Of a stretch of 8,113 bases of DNA, positions 1-5,977 are shown in pieces. Under the pieces are notes generated by a model, which worked only from the letters and a program-made list of their open reading frames with translations, was not told the origin of the DNA and ran no database searches. The stretch is taken from NCBI GenBank assembly GCA_903915555.1, contig CAIWTL010000053.1:1-8113 (forward strand), read 5' to 3'. This DNA is from an uncultured Micrococcales bacterium (GTDB taxonomy: Bacteria > Actinomycetota > Actinomycetes > S36-B12 > GCA-2699445). Position 1 is the stretch's first letter; each line of letters starts with the position of its first letter. Position numbers and translations under genes: made by a program.

Positions 1-8
1 CATGCGAC

Positions 9-42
9 TGTTGCATGTGCACTATGCATTGCACATGCAACA
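9..42. promoter_or_regulatory. Perfect 12-bp inverted repeat, likely operator
   Basis: Positions 9-20 (TGTTGCATGTGC) and 31-42 (GCACATGCAACA) are perfect reverse complements separated by 10 bases. Each arm lies within a smaller palindrome of the form TTGCA-NN-TGCA(A/C), at 11-22 and 29-40, with centres 18 bp apart. That spacing is slightly under two helical turns, so two dimers could bind one face of the DNA. The site is AT-richer than its surroundings and lies 37 bp before the first possible start of the MarR-type gene. MarR proteins commonly bind palindromes of this size beside their own gene, so autoregulation is the natural inference. A divergent gene left of the window could also be a target. 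No terminator-like T-run follows, so a DNA-level operator fits better than an RNA hairpin. Confidence 0.6.
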
Positions 43-78
43 TAGCCTCCGCCCTGTTGCAGGCGCAATACTGGGTGG

Positions 79-555
79 GTGACATCACCGCGATCCGCCC
101 GCAGCGTCTGGATGGAGCGCCCGGCGGCGGATCGCGACGCGTGGAACAACTTCCGCAGAGCGGCGGGGTCGGTCATCTCGCAGGTGGACACGGACCTGCA
201 GCAGCACCTCAGGGTCGGCTACACGGACGTCGATGCACTCCTCCAACTCTCGGCGGCCGAGGGGTGTTGCCTTCGGATGGCGCCACTCGCCCGTGCGGTG
301 TCGCGCAGCCCCAGCGCCCTCACCCGGCTGGTCGACCGGCTCGAGGACCGATCCCTCGTGGAGCGCAGGCGCAACTCCCCCACGGACGTCTCCGTCGAAG
401 TCACCGGTGCCGGGCGTGACCTGTTGGCCGAGGCAGCCCCGCGGATCATCGCCAAGGTGGAGGAGCGCTTCTGGTCACGGCTCACGCCCGAGGAGCGGGA
501 CACGCTGAGCTCGATCTGCCGGAAACTGATGGACGAACGTCCGCCGGACTGCTGA
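79..555 (+). CDS. MarR-family winged-helix transcriptional regulator
   Basis: The product is a 158-residue cytoplasmic DNA-binding protein of normal MarR size. Residues 20-60 form the N-terminal dimerisation and effector helices. A helix-turn-helix follows at about 65-92 (MAPLARAVSRSPSALTRLVD, then RLEDRSLVERR), with the wing at about 93-110 ending in EVTGAGRDLL, then C-terminal dimer helices including LTPEERDTL. The wing normally carries a D-x-R motif; here it reads D103-V-S105, so the minor-groove arginine is missing. Four cysteines (C63, C64, C147, C158) are present, with C63-C64 just before the recognition region. The GTG at 79 is chosen because AATACT lies 6 bases upstream, a weak leaderless-style layout. 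The ATG at 112, giving 147 residues, is an equally credible start. Neither has a good Shine-Dalgarno. The ligand and target genes cannot be told from sequence. Confidence 0.88.
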   Translation: MTSPRSARSVWMERPAADRDAWNNFRRAAGSVISQVDTDLQQHLRVGYTDVDALLQLSAAEGCCLRMAPLARAVSRSPSALTRLVDRLEDRSLVERRRNSPTDVSVEVTGAGRDLLAEAAPRIIAKVEERFWSRLTPEERDTLSSICRKLMDERPPDC

Positions 556-563
556 CTCCCCGC

Positions 564-589
564 CACTGTCGGACCCCTGGGGGACAGTG
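564..589 (+). promoter_or_regulatory. Hairpin overlapping the rmuC ribosome-binding region
   Basis: CACTGTC (564-570) pairs perfectly with GACAGTG (583-589). The intervening bases can add an inner CCC/GGG stem around a CTG loop with a GGA bulge. The right half covers the G-run at 579-583, the only Shine-Dalgarno-like sequence before the rmuC ATG at 595. There is no U-tract, so it is a poor intrinsic terminator. If formed in RNA it could hide the ribosome-binding site or mark the marR 3' end. A function is inference only. Confidence 0.35.
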
Positions 590-594
590 CTCAC

Positions 595-1851
595 ATGATC
601 CACGTCCTGGCATCCGACCCGGTGACCCCCACCCTCCTGTGGCTCGCCCTGATCGGCGCATCGCTGCTGGTCGGGGTGACCGTCGGCCGGTGGACCGCCG
701 AGCGGGGGAAGGCGGAGGAGCGGTCGCGACTGCTGCAGACCGTGGCGCAGCTGGAGGGGCGACTGCGCGAGGCCGAGTCGACACGGGAACGCGCAGAGGA
801 CGAACTCTCGTGGCAGCGGCGCCACAACGGAGAACTCGAGAAGCAGGTGGAGCCCCTGCGTGAGGCGTTCCGCGGCCTCAGCGAGCAGCTGACACTCGCG
901 GAGTCACGGCGGGTGCGTTCCGAGACCGAACTGGGCGAGAAGGTCAGTCGCATGGCGACCGACTTCGCGCACGCGAGCAGCAGCGTCCGCAAGGAGGCCC
1001 GCGCCCTGACTGCCGCACTCGGTCGCACCGAGAAGCGCGGGACGTGGGGGGAGATGCAGTTGCGCACCCTCGTCGAGGCATCCGGGATGCTGCCGCATGT
1101 CCACTTCGTCGAGCAGGACCACAGCACGGACGACTCCGGCAAGGCGTTGCGCCCCGACATGATCGTCGATCTGGCAGGGGGACGGCGCATCGTGGTCGAC
1201 TCCAAAGTGCCTCTCGACGCCTTCCTCCGCCTGGCGGCCGACGACGACCCCGAGTCGCCCGGCACGGGTGACGCGCTCGACGAACACGGCCGTCTGGTCC
1301 TGCAGCACATCCAGACCCTGTCGACGAAGGAGTACTGGCGACGCTATGACTCCCCCGAGTTCGTCATCCTGTTCCTGCCCAGCGAGTCCCTGCTGAGCAC
1401 AGCACTGGAGGCGCGCCCGGACCTGATCCAGGTCGGGCTCGACCGCAAGGTGCTATTGGCCACTCCCACCACCCTGCTGGCGATGCTGCACACGGTCACC
1501 CACTCGTGGCACCAGGTCGAGGTCGCGGCCCAGGCGCGACGGATCCACGAGGCGGGCGGCGAACTGTACGCACGGCTCGTCGGCCTGGCGACACGTCTCG
1601 ACAAGGTCGGGCGCTCGCTCAATCGGACTGTCGACGACTACAACGCCCTCGTGGGCTCGGTGGAGAAGCGGGTGCTGGTGAGCGCCCGTCGTATGCACGA
1701 GATGGGGATCTCCCAGGACGAGGTTCCCGCGGTACCCACGGTGACGGACACCCCTCGGCTGCTGGAGTCACCGGGTTGGGACGCACTGGCGGACCCCCAG
1801 ACGCCCTCGCCCGACACCTCCGCGACACGCCGGGCCAGCGGAGCCGCCTGA
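595..1851 (+). CDS. rmuC: DNA recombination protein RmuC
   Basis: RmuC is a membrane-tethered protein with a PD-(D/E)XK-type nuclease fold. It limits inversion or recombination at short inverted repeats in E. coli; its biochemical activity is poorly defined. This product has 418 residues. A transmembrane helix lies at about 13-31 (LLWLALIGASLLVGVTVG), followed by a charged, helical, coiled-coil-like stretch at 35-145. The RmuC domain spans about 149-375. Its signature includes GTWGEMQL (149-156, E153), RPDMIV (186-191, D188) and IVVDSKVPLDAF (199-210, D202 and K204), which supply plausible nuclease-core acidic and lysine residues. The conserved FLPSESL (260-266) and LATPTTLLAML (288-298) follow. 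The last ~45 residues are a low-complexity tail rich in P, T, S and A. The ATG at 595 is preceded by a G-run at 579-583. It lies 39 bp after marR on the same strand and may be co-transcribed with it. Confidence 0.95.
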   Translation: MIHVLASDPVTPTLLWLALIGASLLVGVTVGRWTAERGKAEERSRLLQTVAQLEGRLREAESTRERAEDELSWQRRHNGELEKQVEPLREAFRGLSEQLTLAESRRVRSETELGEKVSRMATDFAHASSSVRKEARALTAALGRTEKRGTWGEMQLRTLVEASGMLPHVHFVEQDHSTDDSGKALRPDMIVDLAGGRRIVVDSKVPLDAFLRLAADDDPESPGTGDALDEHGRLVLQHIQTLSTKEYWRRYDSPEFVILFLPSESLLSTALEARPDLIQVGLDRKVLLATPTTLLAMLHTVTHSWHQVEVAAQARRIHEAGGELYARLVGLATRLDKVGRSLNRTVDDYNALVGSVEKRVLVSARRMHEMGISQDEVPAVPTVTDTPRLLESPGWDALADPQTPSPDTSATRRASGAA

Positions 1852-1895
1852 CCGACACAGTCCGCCGGCTGCCCAGCTGACCGGGGGGGTGCGCT

Positions 1896-1907
1896 TATGG
1901 TGGAGCC
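1896..1907 (+). promoter_or_regulatory. -10 hexamer TATGGT for a leaderless start
   Basis: TATGGT at 1896-1901 fits the actinobacterial -10 consensus TANNNT and ends 6 bases before the GTG at 1908. Transcription would therefore start at or next to the start codon. GGAG at 1902-1905 lies only 2 bases from the GTG, too close for an efficient Shine-Dalgarno. No clear -35 element is visible, which is common in this phylum. Confidence 0.5.
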
Positions 1908-2459
1908 GTGTCGCAGTCACCTCAGAGCACCGGCGACGGCCACGGCCCGTGGTGGGAATCCGACATCAGCACGGTGAGCGACCGCGCCGGTGCCGACGTT
2001 CCCACCGCCCCGGAGGCGACCGTCGTGGACCTGACGACCCGGCGGCGACCGGAACCCGCTCCGCCGGCCCCCCTCGTGGCGCCGTCGGGCGGTGTCACCG
2101 GCCGCGGCACCTTCTTGCTGATGCTGGCGGGATCAGCCCTCGGCTGCCTCATCGGCTTCGTTCTGTCCGGGGTCACCGTCATGCCGGCCCTCGCGGGGTA
2201 CGGCCTCATCGCCGGGGCGGTCCTGGGTGCCCTGATCTGCTCTCCCCGCCTGGGATGGTTCCCGGTCGCTTTCCCACCACTCGCACTGTTCACGGTCGCC
2301 GTCATCTTCGGGCAGGTCACACTCGTGGGAACAGGTTTCTCCGTGACCCGCGAACTGGCGATGCTGCTGTCCACCCTGACCGCACAGGCCCCCGCCCAGT
2401 TGGCGTCGGTGGTCGCAGTCGCGCTCATCCTCGCGATCCGCAGGCGGCGCCGGCGCTGA
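1908..2459 (+). CDS. DUF6542-like four-helix integral membrane protein
   Basis: The product has 183 residues. Residues 1-64 are hydrophilic and rich in S, T, P and D, probably disordered and cytoplasmic. Four hydrophobic helices follow at about 67-88, 95-112, 117-138 and 160-177, and the chain ends in a run of six arginines, a strong cytoplasmic anchor by the positive-inside rule. The R-x-x-x-G-R-G opening of the first helix, the helix pattern and the position next to ispH match the actinobacterial DUF6542 family, found beside ispH/ychF in related genomes (M. tuberculosis Rv1111c is the example I recall). The function is unknown. The GTG start is supported by the -10 motif just upstream and by the absence of an alternative start before the helices with a better ribosome-binding site. 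The family name rests on layout and composition, not an alignment. Confidence 0.75.
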   Translation: MSQSPQSTGDGHGPWWESDISTVSDRAGADVPTAPEATVVDLTTRRRPEPAPPAPLVAPSGGVTGRGTFLLMLAGSALGCLIGFVLSGVTVMPALAGYGLIAGAVLGALICSPRLGWFPVAFPPLALFTVAVIFGQVTLVGTGFSVTRELAMLLSTLTAQAPAQLASVVAVALILAIRRRRRR

Positions 2460-2481
2460 CCGGCCGGCCGCATCGGGACCT

Positions 2482-3429
2482 TCAGGCGCGCGGGGCGCGC
2501 AACTCCTTGGGCAGCGCGAACGTCAACGTCTCCTCGGTGGTCTTCACGGTCTCGACGTCGGAGTACCCGCGCTCGGCCAGCCACGCGAGCACTTCGCGCA
2601 CCAGGACCTCGGGCACCGAAGCTCCCGACGTCACACCCACGTTCTCCACTCCGGCCAGTCGGCTCTCGTCGAGTTCACCCGCGTTGTCGACACGGACGGC
2701 ATCGCGGGCACCGGCCTGCAGGCCCACCTCGACGAGCCGGACACTGTTCGACGAGTTGAGCGACCCCACGACGATGAGCAGGTCGCATCGGGGCGCCAGG
2801 ACCTTGACGGCCTCCTGCCGGTTCTGGGTCGCGTAGCAGATGTCGTCGCTCGGAGGGTCGATCAGTTGCGGGAACCGCTCCCGCAGCACGGCCACCGTCT
2901 CCAGTGTCTCGTCGACCGACAGGGTCGTCTGGGACAACCACGCGATCTTCTCGTCGTCGATCTCCACCGTGCGGGCATGCTCGGGGCCATCCACGATCGT
3001 GATGTGATCCGGAGCCTCACCCGACGTGCCGATCACCTCTTCGTGGCCCTCATGGCCGATCAGGAGGATCCGATAGCCCTCCCGGGCGAACCGTTTGGCC
3101 TCGTTGTGGACCTTGGTCACGAGGGGGCAGGTGGCATCGATGGCTTCGAGTCGGCGTTCGGCGGCCTCCTCGTGCACGACGGGCGCGACACCGTGGGCGG
3201 AGAACACGACAGTCGACCCCTCCGGGACCTCGTCGTTCTCCTCGACGAAGATCACCCCGCGCTCTTGCAGCGTCTCCACCACGTGGCGGTTGTGCACGAT
3301 CTCCTTGCGGACGTAGATCGGCGCGCCCTTGCGCTGCAGCACCTGTTCCACGGTGTCGACCGCCCGCTCCACACCCGCGCAGTAACCGCGGGGCGCCGCG
3401 AGCAGCACCTTCTTCCCGGAGTTCGCCAT
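2482..3429 (-). CDS. ispH: 4-hydroxy-3-methylbut-2-enyl diphosphate reductase (IspH/LytB)
   Basis: IspH is the cytoplasmic iron-sulfur enzyme that reduces HMBPP to IPP and DMAPP, the final step of the MEP isoprenoid pathway. The 315 residues are the usual length. The three cluster cysteines are present: C17 in RGYCAGV, C101 in ATCPLV and C198 in ICYATQNRQ. Substrate-pocket residues are also intact: H46 (EIVHNRHVV), H79 (SAHGV), H129 and E131 (GHEGHEE, the proton-donor region), T168 (SQTTLSVD), and S226, S227 and N228 (SLNSSNS). The ATG at 3427-3429 is chosen because MANSGKKVLLAAPRGYC places C17 at the normal distance from the N terminus and a -10-like TACCAT precedes it. It is convergent with the DUF6542-like gene (22 bp between stops) and divergent from xseA. 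It looks fully functional. Confidence 0.98.
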   Translation of the reverse strand: MANSGKKVLLAAPRGYCAGVERAVDTVEQVLQRKGAPIYVRKEIVHNRHVVETLQERGVIFVEENDEVPEGSTVVFSAHGVAPVVHEEAAERRLEAIDATCPLVTKVHNEAKRFAREGYRILLIGHEGHEEVIGTSGEAPDHITIVDGPEHARTVEIDDEKIAWLSQTTLSVDETLETVAVLRERFPQLIDPPSDDICYATQNRQEAVKVLAPRCDLLIVVGSLNSSNSVRLVEVGLQAGARDAVRVDNAGELDESRLAGVENVGVTSGASVPEVLVREVLAWLAERGYSDVETVKTTEETLTFALPKELRAPRA

Positions 3430-3441
3430 GACCTCATGGTA
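3430..3441 (-). promoter_or_regulatory. -10 hexamer TACCAT for a leaderless ispH start
   Basis: Read on the minus strand, TACCAT (3441-3436) is followed by six bases (GAGGTC) and then the ispH ATG. The hexamer fits TANNNT and would place the transcript start at or next to the ATG. GAGG lies only 2 bases from the ATG, too near for a normal Shine-Dalgarno. The -35 region is not recognisable. Confidence 0.5.
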
Positions 3442-3490
3442 GGTGTGCCCGAGCCGATCCGCCGAGGCACAGCGCGTCGGGCGTGCGGCG

Positions 3491-3503
3491 TAGGGTGTCG
3501 CCC
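3491..3503 (+). promoter_or_regulatory. -10 hexamer TAGGGT for a leaderless xseA start
   Basis: TAGGGT (3491-3496) is a good actinobacterial -10 hexamer ending 7 bases before the ATG at 3504, so xseA mRNA would begin at the start codon. AGGG within it could instead serve as a Shine-Dalgarno for a longer transcript. With the ispH hexamer on the other strand, it makes the 74-bp gap at 3430-3503 a compact divergent promoter region. Confidence 0.5.
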
Positions 3504-4889
3504 ATGGCAGCGGAACGGCCCGGCGCGTCCAGCGAGGACCCCATCCCCGTTCGGACCGCCGCCCGACTCGTCCGGCAGTGGATCGATCGCCTCGGTGTGG
3601 TCTGGGTCGAGGGACAGGTGTCTCAGATCCGCAGCCGGCAGTCGACGGTCTGGATCACGCTCCGCGATCCCGATACCGACCTCTCCATCCCGCTGATGGC
3701 GAGCGCGGGGACGGCCCGCAGCGCCGGACTGGCGGAAGGCCAGCGCGTCGTCGCACAACTCAAGGTCAACTACTTCGACCGCAACGGTTCGCTGACGTGG
3801 CGGGCGTCGGCGTTCCGGGCCGTCGGGGTCGGCGCCCTCATGCAGCAGCTGGAACAGCTGAAGCAGACCCTCGCGAAGGAAGGCCTGTTCCGGGAGGAGC
3901 ACAAGCGCCCCCTGCCGATGGTCCCGGTGCGGATCGGCCTGATCTGCGGGACCAACAGCGCCGCCCAGCGCGACGTCGAGGTCAACGCCCGCCACCAGTG
4001 GCCCACGGCCCGGTTCGAGGTGAGAGAGGTGACAGTGCAGGGCGCTGCTGCCGTCGCTTCGGTCGTCACGGCCCTCGTCGATCTCGACGGTCACCCCGAG
4101 GTCGACGTAATCGTCATCACGAGGGGGGGCGGATCCTTCGAGGACCTGCTGCCGTTCAGCAACGAGACGCTGATCCGCGCCGTCTTCGACGCCCGGACAC
4201 CGGTGGTCTCCGCCATCGGCCACGAGGAGGACTCCCCGCTCCTCGACCTCGTGGCAGACATTCGCGCCTCGACCCCCACCGCAGCGGGGAAACTGGTGGT
4301 CCCCGACTTGCTCGCCGAGACCGGATACGTCGCCGACTCACTGTCCCGCATCCGCACACTGGCGGTCGACCGGCTGGCGCGGGAGCGGCTCATCGTCGGG
4401 AACCTGGTGGCCCGCCCGGTGATGACGGGCCCGACACGACTGCTCGCAGAGCAGGCACACCGCATCCGGGACCAGCGCACCCGACTCAGGCGCCTGACCG
4501 TGGCGGCCGCGCGGCGCGAGCGTCGCGCCCTCGACGACCTCGTGGCGCGGCCGGCCCTGCGCCTCCCGGGAACCCTGCTCGCGGGACGCCGCCGCGATCG
4601 CGACGACCTGCGGTCGAGGCTGCGGCGCGCGATCTCGAGCGACCTCACTCGGCACCGGCAGGGCTGGCTCAGCGACCGGGGGCGCCTCGCCGCCCTGTCC
4701 CCCCAGGCCACCCTCGACCGCGGGTACGCGATCGTGCGCGACACCGAGGGCTCGGTGGTGCGTGCTGCGGACGAGGTGAGTCCTGGCGCCGAATTCGAGG
4801 TCCGTGTCGCCCGCGGCTCCTTCCGGGTCACCGCCGCCCGAGCGGACTCACGCCCCGCGCCCGTTGCCGTCCCCGAGGAGGAGACATGA
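3504..4889 (+). CDS. xseA: Exodeoxyribonuclease VII large subunit
   Basis: XseA is the catalytic subunit of exonuclease VII, which degrades single-stranded DNA from both ends into oligonucleotides in mismatch repair and DNA-damage processing. The product has 461 residues, normal for the family. An OB-fold DNA-binding domain lies at about 13-108 (VWVEGQVSQ, VWITLRD, YFDRNGSLTWRA). The catalytic domain starts with RIGLICGTNSAAQRDV (143-158) and includes RGGGSFEDLLPFSNE (207-221) and GHEEDSPLLDLVADIRASTPTA (239-260). D157, R207, H240 and D243 correspond, each at +2, to the catalytic residues reported for E. coli XseA. An R-rich coiled-coil region (about 275-405) binds the small subunits, and LSPQATLDRGYAIV near 408-421 is the conserved C-terminal motif. 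An in-frame GTG at 3483 exists, but the ATG at 3504 has the better upstream signal. Confidence 0.97.
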   Translation: MAAERPGASSEDPIPVRTAARLVRQWIDRLGVVWVEGQVSQIRSRQSTVWITLRDPDTDLSIPLMASAGTARSAGLAEGQRVVAQLKVNYFDRNGSLTWRASAFRAVGVGALMQQLEQLKQTLAKEGLFREEHKRPLPMVPVRIGLICGTNSAAQRDVEVNARHQWPTARFEVREVTVQGAAAVASVVTALVDLDGHPEVDVIVITRGGGSFEDLLPFSNETLIRAVFDARTPVVSAIGHEEDSPLLDLVADIRASTPTAAGKLVVPDLLAETGYVADSLSRIRTLAVDRLARERLIVGNLVARPVMTGPTRLLAEQAHRIRDQRTRLRRLTVAAARRERRALDDLVARPALRLPGTLLAGRRRDRDDLRSRLRRAISSDLTRHRQGWLSDRGRLAALSPQATLDRGYAIVRDTEGSVVRAADEVSPGAEFEVRVARGSFRVTAARADSRPAPVAVPEEET

Positions 4890-5137
4890 GCGAAGAACTC
4901 GACGCCATCCTGGCGGCCGACCCGCAGAGCCTGTCGTACGAGCAGGCCCGCGATGGCTTGGCCGAGATCGTGAACAGGCTCGAAGCCGGGGATGCGCCGC
5001 TCGAGGAGTCCCTGCGCCTGTGGGAGAAGGGTGAGGCACTCGCGCGCCGCTGCGACGACTACCTCACCGCCGCCGAGAAGCGGCTCGCGGACGTGAGCGC
5101 GCCGGCTGAGGAGCCCGTGTCCGACGTCCCCTTCTGA
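4886..5137 (+). CDS. xseB: Exodeoxyribonuclease VII small subunit
   Basis: XseB is the small helical partner that binds in multiple copies along the XseA coiled coil and is needed for stable exonuclease VII. The product has 83 residues, the usual size. The family core is clear: LSYEQARDGLAEIVNRLEAG (16-35), LEESLRLWEKGEALARRCDDYL (39-60) and TAAEKRLADV (61-70), a helix-turn-helix hairpin. A short acidic tail (EEPVSDVPF) follows. The ATG at 4886 overlaps the xseA TGA as ATGA, and GAGGAGGAG lies just upstream, so translation is probably coupled to xseA. The stop at 5135-5137 is 4 bp from the convergent stop of the next gene. Confidence 0.96.
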   Translation: MSEELDAILAADPQSLSYEQARDGLAEIVNRLEAGDAPLEESLRLWEKGEALARRCDDYLTAAEKRLADVSAPAEEPVSDVPF

Positions 5138-5141
5138 CGGT

Positions 5142-5762
5142 TCACACCGGACGCAGCGAATCGCGGAAGGCGATCAGTTGGGGCCAGTCCAGGGTCCCCG
5201 TCACGATCGTGGTGACCCCGGACTCGGTGCCGACGAGTGAGCGTTGCCCGTTGCTGGGACTCACGTAGGCCTCCCACCCCGGCGTCGCGGGAGCCGGATC
5301 GTCCATCTCGCCCGCCGGGAGGCCACCGATCGTCTGCTCCTCGATGAACGATTCCGTGTCATTGGGCGACTCGATCACGGCGGCGTACTGATCGTCCGGG
5401 CCCACCCACCCGTTGAACCACACCGGCAACTGATCGGACTCCTCCGTGGCCTCGAACCGGGCCGACGTCGCCCGCCACTCCGGTCCCAACCGGGGCAGCA
5501 GGATCGGGAAGTCGGCAGCGATCTGCGCGGTCTGGGCCGCCGGAACCGGATCGAGCGCCCGAACCGGATCCGGCTGCGGGCGCCAGGTGACGATGAGGAC
5601 GAGGAAGATGATCCCCGCGATGACCCCCATCGACAGCGCGATGTCCCGCACGGTCTTCTTCAGGGGGCTGTGATCAGCCCGCGTCGGCTCGGGCCCAGGC
5701 GACACGACACCACCGGACCCCTCGGCGTCCGCGGTTCCCACAGGCTGGCTCACGCACTCCAT
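5142..5762 (-). CDS. DUF4245-like single-pass membrane protein
   Basis: The product has 206 residues. An N-terminal cytoplasmic segment (1-40) leads into one transmembrane helix at about 43-60 (ALSMGVIAGIIFLVLIVTW). The extracellular part begins RPQPDPVRALDPVPA and continues FPILLPRLGPEWRATSARFE, a recognisable DUF4245 pattern of D-P-x-P before F-P-x-L-x-P then W-x-x-T-S-A-R-F. The rest is probably a beta-rich extracytoplasmic domain ending DWPQLIAFRDSL. No catalytic motif is visible and the function is unknown. DUF4245 genes often sit near xseAB and glpX in Actinomycetota, so the position supports the call. The ATG at 5762 is used, with GGTGGGG upstream. A GTG at 5753 with GGAG four codons earlier would give MSQPVG and 203 residues and is nearly as likely. 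The frame stays open further upstream, but that part lacks family-like sequence. Confidence 0.8.
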   Translation of the reverse strand: MECVSQPVGTADAEGSGGVVSPGPEPTRADHSPLKKTVRDIALSMGVIAGIIFLVLIVTWRPQPDPVRALDPVPAAQTAQIAADFPILLPRLGPEWRATSARFEATEESDQLPVWFNGWVGPDDQYAAVIESPNDTESFIEEQTIGGLPAGEMDDPAPATPGWEAYVSPSNGQRSLVGTESGVTTIVTGTLDWPQLIAFRDSLRPV

Positions 5763-5977
5763 GGTGCCCCACCCGCGCCGACACAGCAGAATCACCGCGC
5801 CAGTCCGGATCAGGACTCGTCGGGAGAGATCGGACCTCGATCGGACGATCGGGGGAATCCGGTGCAGTGCGGGACCGGTGCGGCTGCCATGCCCACCCGG
5901 CCACCTGTACTCTTCTGTTTCCCAGGTGCCCGTCTCCGAAGGCCAGAAGGAGCCGGGGCGGGAGGAGGTTCGTGACC
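5763..5977. promoter_or_regulatory. Divergent intergenic region with direct repeats
   Basis: This 215-bp gap separates the starts of the DUF4245-like gene (left, minus) and the secreted hydrolase gene (right, plus), so both promoters should lie here. It contains three GATCGG-led copies: GATCGGAC at 5828-5835 and 5839-5846, and GATCGGGG at 5847-5854. CCGGTGC occurs twice (5859-5865 and 5875-5881). CACCTG/CAGGTG form an inverted repeat (5902-5907 / 5923-5928) around TGTACTCT (5906-5913), the best -10 candidate for the right-hand gene. AGTCC/GGACT (5802-5806 / 5813-5817) is a small inverted repeat. A strong Shine-Dalgarno GGAGGAGG is at 5961-5968. I see no RNA gene or coding signal. Confidence 0.45.
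5961..5968 (+). promoter_or_regulatory. Strong Shine-Dalgarno deciding the start at 5978
   Basis: GGAGGAGG lies 9 bases before the ATG at 5978 and only 3 before an in-frame GTG at 5972. The spacing favours the ATG. It contrasts with the weak or absent ribosome-binding sites of most other genes in the window. Confidence 0.75.

Noticed and set aside
2449..2464. GCCGG/CCGGC hairpin at the DUF6542-ispH junction as a terminator
   Set aside because: The stem is 5 bp, has no following T-run on either strand, and such stems are common by chance in this GC-rich DNA.
1889..2836. 315-codon plus-strand frame across the DUF6542-like gene and the 3' end of ispH
   Set aside because: It overlaps two better-supported genes and translates to low-complexity R/P/H/T sequence typical of shadow frames.
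3252..4223. 323-codon minus-strand frame over ispH start and xseA
   Set aside because: It lies antisense to the catalytic part of xseA and out of frame with ispH, with no recognisable motif.
3578..4885. Long open frame on the plus strand running through xseA in another frame and into xseB
   Set aside because: Before 4886 it is Arg/Pro/Gly-rich GC-shadow translation with no family features. Only the last 83 codons, from the ATG at 4886, are real (xseB).
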